NCBI GenBank assembly: GCA_036897525.1
Contig: JAYMTJ010000011.1
Location: 118,008-182,007 of the forward strand
Source: Pelargonium x hortorum
Lineage: Eukaryota > Streptophyta > Magnoliopsida > Geraniales > Geraniaceae
Reading direction: 5' to 3'
DNA length: 64,000 bases
Shown here in pieces: positions 13,341-24,692 of this stretch. The notes under the pieces are model-generated. The model saw nothing but the letters and a program-made list of their open reading frames with translations, ran no database searches and was not told the DNA's origin. The stretch's first letter is position 1, and every line of letters starts with the position of its first letter. A program made the position numbers and the translations under genes.

Positions 13341-13560
13341 AAAAATCTAAAGGGCCCCTCTTGTAATTCCGAAACGATGCAAAATAAAATAAGGATGCGT
13401 GCTGTACGGAATCCGGGTATACCCTTAAAAAGAAAAGCGCGGAGGACTTCTATTACTCGGGTTATCCAACCGCCGCCCTGTCTAATGGGATTCGAACCCT
13501 TGAACTTCCAGTCTTGAATGAGGTGTTTTTTTACCGGTTTAGAAAGGTGGTAGTTGAGGG
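13341..13560. other. Structured island with RNA-gene-like fragments
   Basis: Three elements lie close together. An inverted repeat, ATTCCG (13366-13371) with CGGAAT (13407-13412), has TGTACGG on its 3' side, a word resembling the 3' strand of group II intron domain V, but the enclosed loop is too long for an intact domain V. Immediately after it is a perfect palindrome GGGTATACCC (13415-13424). On the minus strand, GGG-TTCGAAT-CCC (complement of 13487-13499) has the form of a tRNA T-stem and loop. I could not build an anticodon arm or acceptor stem around it. These could be remnants of organellar RNA genes or coincidence. Confidence 0.25.
13415..13424. repeat. Perfect palindrome GGGTATACCC
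   Basis: Ten-base self-complementary sequence just 3' of the inverted repeat at 13366-13412. Confidence 0.85.
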
Positions 13561-13802
13561 AGAGGTCTTTAGCGCGAAGGGATTTATTTCACAAATTTGT
13601 ACACAGATCAGAGAGAGTGGTCCAAACAAATAAGACGTGGCGAGGTTCTTACTTGTTTCTATTTTAGGAGGAATTACTACAAATTGACTATTTATTAAGT
13701 GATTATGATTATCAGTATCTTCTTAAGTAACTGACAAAGGAGTCAATGAAAAAACCTGTTCTAATTGGTAAAGCAAAATACTCTGTATGGTATCGCTGTA
13801 CT

Positions 13803-13834
13803 GTTTAAGATGGAAAACGTTTAAGATGGAAAAC
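13803..13834. repeat. Perfect tandem duplication of a 16-mer
   Basis: GTTTAAGATGGAAAAC occurs twice back to back with no mismatch (13803-13818 and 13819-13834). Identity of both copies amid otherwise diverged sequence implies a recent duplication. Confidence 0.95.
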
Positions 13835-13971
13835 ATTGTATTGTAATCATTAAAATAAAAAAACTAGTTATATTATAACGAGTCCACATGCCCTCAAAAG
13901 CACAGGTTCGGAAAAGTTAAGTATTCATTTTAGTTCACCCTAAAGAAGAGAAAGAAACTCTACTTTAAAAA

Positions 13972-13998
13972 TACAATAAATACATTAAATACATTAAA
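13972..13998. repeat. Tandem 9-mer, three copies
   Basis: TACAATAAA followed by two exact TACATTAAA units. Confidence 0.9.
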
Positions 13999-14440
13999 TT
14001 TAGGTCCTTTCTATTGGTAATTAATTTGTAAACTATCCTTGCGAATCACAGAACGTAAGAACAGGGAATTCGTTGACTCCTTTACCGAAGTAATTGCGAG
14101 CTACAAGAATTCTTAGAATCAAGTTAAACCGGAGGGGTTGTTAAAGTAGAGTCTGACCTACTATTACGGGTTATACTGTGCACAAGGCATTAACGGGCAC
14201 CCGAATTTAATTGAATAGGAATATTTTCCATAAGGAGTACTTTCGTGCCGCCTTTCGCCTAGTTAAGAGGGGAGGCCGGCCGGTGTAGCAGTCAAAAGAA
14301 TTGAAAACAAAAATCTATATGCTATTTCGGAGCTGGTGGAATCTTTGAATAATAGGAAAAGTCAAAGGGCTTGCCAGAATCTACTTATACTAAATCTTGA
14401 ATTTACTGTGAATCCGAACCTAATACAAAAAGCCAAAATC

Positions 14441-14710
14441 TATTTATTTGATTTACGGAATACAAACTCAGTTTAGTAAGCTAATGGGCTGGGCGCCTCC
14501 AACAATTCCAGCAGAAAACCTTTTGCTAATAACTTCTCCTAATATAAAACATCTAGAGCCTAGAGTTCGCATTATTTTAAGGTCTCCACGAGATCGCAAA
14601 GCTGTTTGTTGTTTCAAATTAAGCTCCAAAAAGAGAACGAGGATAATCCCGTGCAGCAAAGTAAGACGCTATAGGGGCGCGCTGTGTGAGATCCGATTTT
14701 TTTGAATAGT
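14441..14710. other. Island open on both strands, unknown
   Basis: Overlapping frames are open on the plus strand (14448-14705, 85 codons, TTG start) and minus strand (14468-14659, 63 codons, TTG start), and the segment is richer in G+C than its flanks. The minus-strand product has a balanced composition (segments such as LRSRGDLKIMRTLGSRCFIL and SAGIVGGAQPISLL) and looks more protein-like than other frames here, but I recognise no family. A fragment of a former gene is possible. Simultaneous openness of both strands also follows simply from a local shortage of TA-containing triplets. Confidence 0.25.
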
Positions 14711-15724
14711 CAATACGGGATTCCTTGTCGCGAAACAAAGAAGCATTAAAATTTCGTATGAAAGAGGAGTCCCATTCTAGTAGTTTCGGTAATTCCGGGT
14801 AATTAAAGGAATCAGGCCCCTTCCCTTATGTATTTTAGATATTAAGACTTCCTGATTCTAAAGCGAGGTAAATCCGGATTTAAAGTAAAGACCTTTCTAA
14901 TGTCTAATGAGGGATTATAAGAAAGACCCCGTTTTCTGAATCAGATGTACGAGACTGGATAGACTAATTAGTATTTTTCGGCAAATAAAAGGACTTATAG
15001 AATTTATTGATACAGATTCATTCCCAACTTAAGGGTTTTGTTCTTGGCTTTGTGTTTTGAGATTACAGTTATAGGAGTTTCTATAAGATATGTCATTGGT
15101 TAAGAGCCTATAGTTTAGGAAGTCACTCTCTTAGTGAAGTAACAAGAAATACACCTTCTTAGTCTCTGATAACTGATACCCATGAAACAGCCCTTGATTC
15201 TTTTCCGAACCATTTCTTTTGATCTCTTTATTTTGGTGTAATAACCTGAAAATTGACTAACTTATATCTAGGACAAGATACAAACTCTGAAATATTCCCT
15301 GTCTAGTCAGTGCACTCTTAGGACCCAACTGAAAATACTCTCTGACAAACTAATCCTAGTCCTAGGAACTGATAAATCGAACTCTGTAATTCCAGGAACT
15401 CTTTACACTAGACCTAAGTAACCTAATAATTATCAGTAACCGGATTCTATATGATCAGTTCTCTGTGAAAGCCCTTACAAATCACTGTGTTTGATAGGTG
15501 TATGAAGATAGGGATACAGAGTAAATAGCAGTTAGCTCTGGTTATAAACTAATAAATAAGTTTCTTTTAGTTAGGGGAGGCATGTCCCTTTTAAGTAAGT
15601 CTAGTTTAGTTAATAGAGAGCTTCACTAAGAAGAATTAGAAAAAAGTACAAATATAAGCAAAAAAGAAAGAATAACATATGAAATATTGACTCCAAAAGA
15701 CCTTGGTATACACAGCTACTTTAC

Positions 15725-15737
15725 GGGGGGGGGGGGG
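15725..15737. repeat. Homopolymer run of 13 G
   Basis: Thirteen consecutive G in DNA with about 18 % G. It is followed by AAAA and preceded by TTAC. The length may be unreliable, since G homopolymers are error-prone in sequencing. Confidence 0.85.
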
Positions 15738-16190
15738 AAAACTCACCAGAATTTCTAATACTTCGCCTTTTCTTGATTTAATCCAGATTCACTGCCCTTA
15801 TTTCTAAGTCTTTTTTAAATCTATAATACTGTATAAGTCTAATACAAGTAATTTAAGGCTGCTAGACTAGCACTGGATATGCCTGAGTTTGTATGCTTAT
15901 GATAAAGCAAGTCTAGGAAATTGAATTGTCTAGCTCTCTCTAGATCTACACAAAATAGAAAAAAAAAACTAAGGACTGCGCAAATCCATGTCAATTAATA
16001 GCAACAGAAAAACCGATTGTATGATAATTTCCTTACGTTAAAAAGTCAAGCAGGCCCTGTAAGCTGTTACATTTTTTTTATTTGAGCCCGGAAAGTCCTG
16101 TATTTACCATATTTCTATAATTATCGACCTCTTAGTCTTTAGGTCCTTACAGTAGGTTTTAGAATTACTTATCTTCCTTATCCCAATCTG

Positions 16191-16210
16191 GATAATACTA
16201 GATAATACTA
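16191..16210. repeat. Tandem 10-mer GATAATACTA x2
   Basis: Two exact adjacent copies. Confidence 0.9.
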
Positions 16211-18546
16211 ACAGGACCCGGAAGAAAATCCCCTACCTAGTAAAGCAAAAGCACTTAAATAGAGATATCAATCGGGTACCTTTTTTTTCACTTTCCTGTC
16301 ACTTAATAATAAAAAGGATCCGAGTTAAGTTATTTACAATATCACGATAGTCTTTCTTCCTTTGAAAGTTATAGTATATTTAATAAGTGATAAGGCACCT
16401 ACATAGGCATGCCCGGGTTCAAAAGCTCTGACTTCGGATTCTGAAACAAAACACTTGATGAGATTTTACAAAGCAGTATTTTAAGTTTACCCTGCGTTTG
16501 TTTTCTCACTCTACTTGGACCTTTGTAATTAAAATTAAAAAACATTTTAGCGAGCATCTAAAGTAAAGTTTACTTACAAGAATTAGTGCTCTAACCAGGA
16601 TAAGCCAGTCTATTTCCCACGAGAAAAAAAAACTAAATAAAAGGTCCGCCGAATGCCGTATAACTATAAATAAGTAATGCAGGAGCGCCCCCTCTAGTCT
16701 AGATTTTTTTTATTCAATACGAGAAAGGTAAACTTGAGACTATATTTAGCTTTATTGTCATTATCTCTTCTCTTCATTAATATCATTAAAAGACTTTAAG
16801 CGGTTTAGTATTTTTAATTATTTCTAAAGGGGCTGTGATTAAACAACCATTTTTTTGTAGTTTCGGGGGTTTACCTTACTTATACAGATGAACGAGTAGG
16901 AGCTCCTTCACTTGAGGGTAAGTTATAAAGAGATACACTAGGAATTCCCTAAGGTTGCGTTTCTGACAATGGCTATTCCTATTCGGGATTCCCCATAAAA
17001 AAGGAGCGTTAATTTCTTCGTAATTTCTAGGGAGGAGTCCCGTGTAGCTAGAAGTTTGAGGCTTGTTTTATCCCTTATACTTATCAAGAGTGCCCTCTAC
17101 TTGATTGAGTGTTTGTAAACCCGAATCACAGAATCAGTTAAGCAGCTAACCTAAAAGAGAATACCTAACAATAGGAAACCAATCTAGCCCTTTATTCTAC
17201 TTATGTTCTTACCGTAAACAATTGACTTACCCCAGTAAAGCATTATAAACGGGGAAAGATAGGTTACTTGTTATTAATTGGATTTCCTATAGGTTTTTTA
17301 TGAGTAAGATACAGCTCCTTGAGTTTTATTCCCTATTTTTTAGGTCTTTTAAGGCTCAGACTACGTTATGATGAAGACTGGTAAAAAGGGAGCAGTCTTT
17401 GCTTAAGTAAGGATATTCCTACTTTACTAGCTTACAGAACTCTAAAAAAGTACCCTCTAATCAAATTGATAAATAATGTTTACCTACGCCGCCCCTCCTA
17501 AACCTCAGAATGCTTTCAACCTTGGAATTCTTGCCTTGATATTAACTTCCAGAAAAACTTTAGTTAGGAAAGCTAACAGGATAACCCGGTTAAGACATAG
17601 CAGCAGTAAAACAGTACGGACCTGTAACTGGAGTTAACTATACTATGTCCGATCTCCTTGTGGAAACCTAAAATAATAAGAAAAACACTTTACAAGAGTA
17701 ACATAACAACCAGAATACCCTTTTCAAGGGTCTTCCTTCCGATAACCCTACGATAGGGACTTAAAATTCTTATAGATTTCTCTCTTTCCACTTTAATAGT
17801 ATACAAAAGGAACCCCAAGAGTACCAGTATTTATTTGATCGAACTTTAATTTAACTAGATAAGAGTTTTTTTTCTTTAGATTTTACAAAGGGGCAGAGTA
17901 ATGCAATATAAGTGCATTTTTCTCATATCTTTTAGAATTTCTGGAACGAGATCATTCATTTACATTTAATATTTAATAGGAGAAGGGATTAGATCCTGGT
18001 ATTTCTTAGGTATTCCGATTTTAACAAGTTAAAGGATTTCTATTAAGGGGTCAACAATTTGATTGAAAAAAAAGTAGGAAATTCAATGTCAAAAGGGGTT
18101 AAATACAAACTTAAAAGGTACCTAAACTAGCGATAAAGGACATGATAGAAACTTTAGCCTTCTTCGAGGGAATCTATATTCCTTATTAGGATTTGTTGGA
18201 TAGTGTAAGTACCCTGGAAGGCTAATTTATTATAGTAGAAGGGGATATCGAGGACTGTTTAGGGAGGTCATGTACTTGCTTTTTTTTTCTGCTTCTAGTC
18301 AGTCGTAAGCCTGTAGGATTAACAAAGGGGATGGATAGGCTTTGTCCTTTACGGATACGGAGGAAGCTTGTTATGTTTTCTGGGTTTCCAATTGTAAATA
18401 AAGAATTTTATAGATATAATCATAGTAACATATTGCTCCATTTGCTTAGGACTGTACTCTAGAAACCAGGAATTCATTTCACTATCTTTCATTGGCCCTT
18501 CCTTCGCCGGCACATAGTATAAGCTACACAAGAAAGGAGGGTTTAG

Positions 18547-18563
18547 GTGTTTGCTGGTTAAAA
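18547..18563 (+). repeat. Dispersed word family GTGTTT..GTTAAA, copy 1
   Basis: GTGTTTGCTGGTTAAAA resembles GTGTTTCTGGTTAAAG (23599-23614) and GTGTTTCCAGTTAAAG (62773-62788), all in the same orientation. A looser relative, with GGGTTTCCGGTCAAAA, lies near 27141. The copies share the core but differ by a one-base insertion and two substitutions, consistent with an old dispersed repeat. Confidence 0.4.
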
Positions 18564-20780
18564 CAGCTTAGTAGCTATTAAAGTTAGGGTTACACCTTTC
18601 TTTCTATCTTCCAAATTCCAGAAGAGTTAGGGAGTCCTTGGTTTGTATTTATGGAGTATCTTTCTAAAAGAGGTTCTGCAGCAAAAGGCAATAACTTTTT
18701 CTGTGAATACTGACTAACCGGAAAGCTAGATTAAGGGAAGTCTAGTTTTTGGTATCTTTTTCGGGCAGTAGACTAGGTTTTTAGTTTAATATTAAGTAAT
18801 CTAGGGATTCTGTTAAGTTCTAGAACTGGCATTTCATTTCAATCAAAGGGGGTCCGCGTAAAAGATAGTTAAGCTATACTTTTTGTTTGATATGGAAATG
18901 CTTTCAGTTTTTTTACAATGTATAAATAATAAGGGATTCCTGCCAAGTCAAAAACACATAAGTTCTTAAGTTCCGTTTAACTTACACTCCAGATTTCTCT
19001 CAAGGCTGTTTGGTAATTCAATCTTTAGGATCTCCACAATTCTGTTTCGGCTCTTTATGCTATCTCAGGATCCATGTATTGATTAGAGTACAAAGTTTTA
19101 TCGCACAAATATCCTACTGTTAGATGGCGTCCTCTTTTTCGATTCTTTTTATTAAGTCCCTGCTGTTTCTTAAAAAAAGGAGTGTCCTTCTTTCTTGGCT
19201 TAAAGGGTAGTATTATAAGGGATATTCTCAAGCTTTCCTAAGGCCGCCAATAAATATTTATATAGACGTCATTGAAAAGCCTGGTATTTTCTTAGAACTT
19301 GACCAAAATGGCGGGCCTGGGTATACTAAAAAAGAGGAATAGACAGTGGAGAATTTCACAAAGTATAGGAACTTCTTTGATTCCGGAAAACGCTAAAGGA
19401 TGCACTAGAATTTACACCCCCTTTCTTTTTGGCTGATAATATGACAAATGCGCGCATCTTAAATTAAAAGTTTTAGCTTAAATACTCTATGATAATAGGC
19501 AATTTCTAGTTCTAGTAATATCTATAAAAGCAAAATGACGTCTTCATCTTTTCGGGAATACCTGCTCTAATTGAAATTGTTGATGATTGAAAACCAAACT
19601 ATGTATATCCTATTTTATTTAGGGGTTGCTGTTAGTTAATTTAATATAGTTTTGTAATCACCAAATATTCGGGGACAGTCTCTGAAGTTTAAGTACATAA
19701 ATTGCCATTCGTGAAATGTGAATGGGGTTTCCTTATTGAGCTACTTGCAAGTTAAAGAATTGCTAGCCACTAATTAGGTTTAGTCAAAACAAGGTTATAT
19801 TCCAAATACCAAACTGAGAAATCGATATCTCGCACCATAGTACCCCTATCTAAGTTTTACACTTTAAAAAGCCCTCGAAACAGAACTGCAACAAGAAAAA
19901 TGACTTTCCTTAAAAACTTTAACCAGGATACAGAAACTTGGTCTTAATCCTACGTATGCTTTTAACAGGTCCTCTTATAATCTTTTTTTACTCCTTCAAT
20001 TACAGAGTTTCCTTATTCGTTACTAAATGACTTGGATTTCTTAGGTTTATCCTTTGAGATAAGAAGTGAGTTACATCAAATACATAACAAAAACCCTGTA
20101 TTATTTCTAGATCCAGAACTAAAGAAAGGGCTCTAAAACTAAGACTAAAGTGCTACGATTTTCTTAAAACGAACTCTAATTAGGTCTATTTGGAGACCCC
20201 TCAACTGGTAATAAAAGCGATTCCATATAATACTAAGCTCAATAATAAGGGCTATCCCGCCGGGTCTTTAGAAATTTTGTAGTATCTTAATTAATAAAGT
20301 AACAGATTCTTCTAAGGGCTTTACAACAAGTAGTTTCAACTTACATGCTTTAAATTTTGATATAAAGAGTACCCACTGAAATTGCTGGGCTAACTGAATT
20401 CTATTAAATATGCCGTGCTTTATTGAAATTGAAACGGATTCTTTACTCAGTCTCGGCTTTACTAGTAACTAGTAGCTTTATAGGATTCGAGTTAAAAGCA
20501 CCAGACCTAATATGAGACCCTAATATTTGTAAAAGACGCAACTCGATATTTATAGATCCTATTCTAATCAACAAGCTTCCTGAAAAGCATTGTATAAGAA
20601 TCTCCTATATAGAATGTGACTTCGAATCTGACCTTAATTTTACGGATCTTTAGGTATTTAGTAGGTGCCTTAAGTGTATTCTACATTACAAAAAAAAGAC
20701 CTCTTTAAGTATCCAAGATTTTACAAGTAATTTATGCAACGAAAGTAAAACGCGAATATAAATCATGAAAAGCCTTGAGT

Positions 20781-20960
20781 TCAAATCTTACGGTCATCGG
20801 CCTTTCTAAGCACTATCTACAACACTCTGATTCCTTGCCTTTTATGTTGGAGCTAGTGCTTGTTATCGAAGCTCCGTCGGTCTTTGATTAACGCAGCGAA
20901 ATCCCGTGATTTGGTTGCCACTTACGTACAAAAGGCCTTTCGGGGTCCTTGTGAAAGGGT
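20781..20960. other. Small G+C-richer island with a hairpin
   Basis: This segment is locally richer in CG and GC words than its flanks. It ends in an inverted repeat CCTTTC (20936-20941) / GAAAGG (20953-20958) enclosing 11 bases. A T-loop-like word (GTTCAAATC) sits near 20778, but no cloverleaf can be drawn around it. Not recognised. Confidence 0.4.
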
Positions 20961-22920
20961 ATACTTAACTTTATTGTATTAAAGAGTTCCTTATTGCATT
21001 CAAAATTCCTTAATTCTAGTAATAAAATAATAAAAGCTTCGCGAGGCAGTTGATATACTACTTTCTCGAATTAAAATGCTCTAGAATGAAGAAAAAGAGT
21101 TACAACTAGACTCTTTTTCATGAACTTTCATTTTGAGCCCTTTCTGTTCAGAATAGTCTTTTATAGTTAGGCACTAACCAACCCCTTGGGAAACCTCCCT
21201 CCTTCATTTTCTACCCCCAATTCTTATAGGAGTATTTAGTAATAGTATTACACTATTAGCTTTTTTTGTTATAATTGTTTTGTAGCTTTTTCCCAACGGG
21301 ATTCTAACCTACATTATTATGAAGTCCCAGGCGTTCTATACTATATTTTATTTATATATTCTGAGTTTTCGTGGGATACCTACTCTACTTATTAGTGTCA
21401 AAAGTTTGAAGTTGAGAAGATACTCATCACTGGGCCGGCAAATTAAATTGGTTCAAAAAAAACGGGGAATAATATAACAAAAAGTCAAAGTATCGAGGAT
21501 ATGCTTTTTTAGCACTCCTTTTCTTTTCCGAAAGGAATGAGACTGCTGCATTATTGGATTTCTCTCCACTTTCCTGTCTCATATTTAAAGAATGACTAAT
21601 AAATGGGAATACTTTATTTATATGAAGTTGTTTTTTACTTAAGTTAAAGTCTAGTTTTTTTAGGTTAAGAAAGGTATACGCGAGTCCGAATTTATCCTTG
21701 ATAAATGAAATGGCTTGAAACTGTGTTTCTGTTATTCGTTACAAGAGGTTTTTTCTCGGCCCTCTGCTTAGTTTAAGAGGTTGTAAAGAACTTTAAACTA
21801 GCTCATCAAAGATTTTAGGGTCTCGCTCACTAGAAGGTACTCGATATTCAAGGAATTTCTTACTTTAAATACTAGAAAGGGTCTTTACTTATTTCGAAAA
21901 TCACTTCCCTAGAAGAAATTCTTTTTGTCTATATAGCAGTCGTATAGGGGCTTGTAATGCTTTTTCAGAAAACCTCAAACATAGCCATACTCCAAAATAC
22001 CCGTAGTTATTGATTGGGAGTATAGCAAAAAAAAAGGAATCAAAATCGCTTAGATAAAGACTTTAAATCTATTTTCTTAACAAAGTAAATAAGTAAGTGA
22101 AATACTACGTTAAAAAATTGTATATTTAGTTAACTACCTTTAAATCGGGTAAGTCGAGGTTCGCTCGAAAGCTCTGATCTTGTTTGGTGCTACTAAGATT
22201 CACCTAATAAAATTCGGCCTAAGGTACCGGATACTTAAGTCTTTAACCCTTTAGATACATTTCATAAGCTGCTATATAAGAAAAGAAACTAAAGAATATT
22301 TCCATCTCGAACCCCCATTTATTTTCCTTAATTAAGGGCAGTTGCATTTCCCTTTTCGTACGTAAGATAATAATTTTCTATCCGTGAGAGATCGGGATTT
22401 TTGTACACTTTTTTAAGAGTGCGGAGTACTCGGCCGGCTACTAGGAAAATTTTTGTAGGGTGCCACTCATATGACCAGACTCTCCTAGGCTTAGAGACCC
22501 TCTTGACATAACATATTTAGTTAAAACCCTTCGGGACATTCTTAGAAACTTCATTTACTTCTTGTTTAATTACATAATATACCCTAAAAAACCTAAATGT
22601 TTTAAAACAAAGTGTTAAGTTCCCAATGAGTATAGAACCTTATTCTGTTCCTCCATTATTGTATTGATTTATTACATTAGTTCCGCTCCATCGACCTTAA
22701 GCGCGTCCCTATTAGACTCTTTCTTATTTCGCCGGAGACTATACTATAGGCTTTCTTTTCTCAGCACTCATTTTAGCGACACGCAGTGTACACAGCTTTT
22801 ATTACCTTTAATTAGTTTTTTTAATCGCTTCTAATAACTAGTAAGTAGGTTTAGTTAATAATTTAGGGGTAGCTCTTTTTTAAATACATTAACAGTATAC
22901 CAACCAATACTAGAAAAACA
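20961..22920. other. Gene-free A+T-rich tract
   Basis: No open frame of note. It contains one copy of an 18-base exact dispersed repeat (22042-22059). Confidence 0.7.
22042..22059 (+). repeat. Exact 18-base dispersed repeat, copy A
   Basis: AAAATCGCTTAGATAAAG recurs exactly at 32230-32247 in direct orientation. Flanking bases do not match. By rough estimate a chance 18-base repeat in a window of this size and composition has a probability of the order of 0.1-0.3, so common origin is only suggestive. Confidence 0.6.
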
Positions 22921-22949
22921 GATCAGAAAGCCAAAGCCAGATTCAAGCA

Positions 22950-23660
22950 TGTATCTAAACCAAAGGACAGAGATCTTGACTTGGCTTTCATTAACCCCAT
23001 CCATTAAAACTACCTTACAGTAGAATTCAATTATTATATCTTCCTAAGTAACAACTGTACAGGTTTCACATCCATATCCAGGACCCAACAGTGCACCATC
23101 TATTTACCTTCCTTCTTCTTCTTGGTTTGCTATCATTGACACAGTAACCTTCTTAATACTGGAGTATTAGCTACAACTGATTGGTTACAGACTAGAACTT
23201 GGTTATAAGGACTTAGCAATAGACTGCTAAGATAAGTACTGCTTACAAAACAAAGACTTTGACCGCTTACACTGATTCATACCTTATTCTATATAGTTGA
23301 AACTTTTCAATTTCTATGACCATCGACAGCAAAGACAAGAGAAGTGCTTAACAAGCTAGAGATTACTTTCAAGGGATACCTTATTCTTTGGACACTTTGG
23401 CACCCTTTAGTTTTGGGGCACACTTTAAAGCTTAATAAGGAGGTGTTTAGGTTGAGGCAGGTCCTAGATTTCTTAGTCTTTTCTTTTAGTTGTTTTTTTA
23501 GTAGGCATTAGAATATATAAAGTGCTTTTGTAAGTAAGATGGGTTTTCTTTTCTAAAGTTCAAGGTGTGATAGCAGTTCTAGGAAAGGTATTAAGTTGGT
23601 GTTTCTGGTTAAAGTTAAGCAATGAATTTCGGTAAGCTCAAGTCAAAAAGAAGCAAATCA
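22950..23660. other. Strand-skew switch: C-rich then G-rich
   Basis: Lines 22981-23160 contain 48 C against 18 G on the plus strand. Lines 23401-23640 contain 57 G against 26 C. The switch falls near 23,350-23,400. No gene or hairpin marks the boundary, and no long open frame is present on either side. Two asymmetric fragments joined in opposite orientation would explain it; that is inference. Confidence 0.55.
23599..23614 (+). repeat. Dispersed word family GTGTTT..GTTAAA, copy 2
   Basis: See 18547-18563 for the family. This copy lies in the G-rich half of the skew switch and matches the 62773 copy at 14 of 16 positions. Confidence 0.4.
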
Positions 23661-24676
23661 AACAAAATAATAAATAGAAGAATCTGAAGTTGGTGCTATT
23701 GTGTGGTATATTATAATATTACTAAAGCATTAACATCCTAAACAAAGTACTCGGTAAAAAGGACTTATTCCTAATCTCTCTCAAGTTCTCTCATAAGTAA
23801 AGTACAAAGAAAGGCAATGAGGGAATTATACTTTTAAAAAAGAATCAGTTCTTATTTGTTTGGTTATTAAATCTTAATCTAACAACAATCGCAGGGAACA
23901 CTAAGATAAGGCAGGGCTTTGAGGCTTATAAATCTAAGAAGTATAGTTTCAGCAGCTGAGTTAGGAATCAAGTCTATATCTTCTTCCACAAAACAAATAA
24001 ATCTTGGTAAGATTAAAAGCTCTAGGTATCGAGATTAAGACACAGAATAGTCAAGAATATGCGAGGTATAGCTATAAGAATCCCGGGAATCCCTATCGCT
24101 CGCAAAGGACTAGTTCAACAGCATTCACCGATTAGACTCCTTTATACCAGCTTCTTGGTCAATTGAGGAAACCCTTTGAAAGGGATCCGCCTGCCAGCCA
24201 CTTTCTTTTAGTCTATTTTCTTTTTGGCTGACCAAAAGTCAGGAAGCTTTTAGTTTGATACTACACTTCCTTTTTTATGTTGAGGCTAGACTCTCATAAT
24301 TGTGAGGTATAGTTTTAAAACAAAGCAGGTATGGTAATTTCTATATTCTGTTAAAGAGACTTACAAAATGGCTTTTGGATTTGTATTTCTACTCTATCTT
24401 GTATCAAAGATTTATTCTAGCGGCTATTCCCCTAGCTTCTAGAAACTTTAATATTAGGTATTTCCAAACCTAAGCATATAGAATGACTTGAGTTTTTTAA
24501 GATACTTACTTATATCAGATAAAATAAAAAAAGAGAGAGAATTCACTATAAATGGGGTGCACCTTTATCAACTTTTTGTTAACTTTTCGAGTTGTAAGAG
24601 CACACGTAAAGGTTTAGCGATGGACAAGACATCACTACTGTTTGTTGCTAATTAAATTCGTATAACACTTGGTCTT

Positions 24677-24692
24677 AACTTACCGGTAAGTT
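24677..24692. repeat. Perfect 16-base palindrome
   Basis: AACTTACCGGTAAGTT is fully self-complementary. It has no loop, so as double-stranded DNA it could bind a dimeric factor, or it may be a fused pair of inverted units. No adjacent gene. Confidence 0.85.

Larger units (their letters stand above)
13561..14440. other. Non-coding tract with clustered tandem duplications
   Basis: Two small tandem arrays lie within 200 bases of one another (13803 and 13972). Further on is GGCCGGCC at about 14274-14281, an unusually G+C-rich palindrome. No open frame or RNA gene was seen. Confidence 0.65.
14711..20780. other. Gene-free A+T-rich tract
   Basis: No recognisable gene. The only listed open frame, 18349-18531 minus (60 codons), is unremarkable. 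It contains a run of 13 G (15725), an exact 10-base doublet (16191) and one copy of a dispersed 16-base word (18547). The remainder is uniform. Confidence 0.7.

Noticed and set aside
14900-14940. AAGAAAGACCCC, like the LSU rRNA word AGAAAGACCC
   Set aside because: Flanking bases do not match the conserved rRNA context; the same word at about 27698 is equally isolated.
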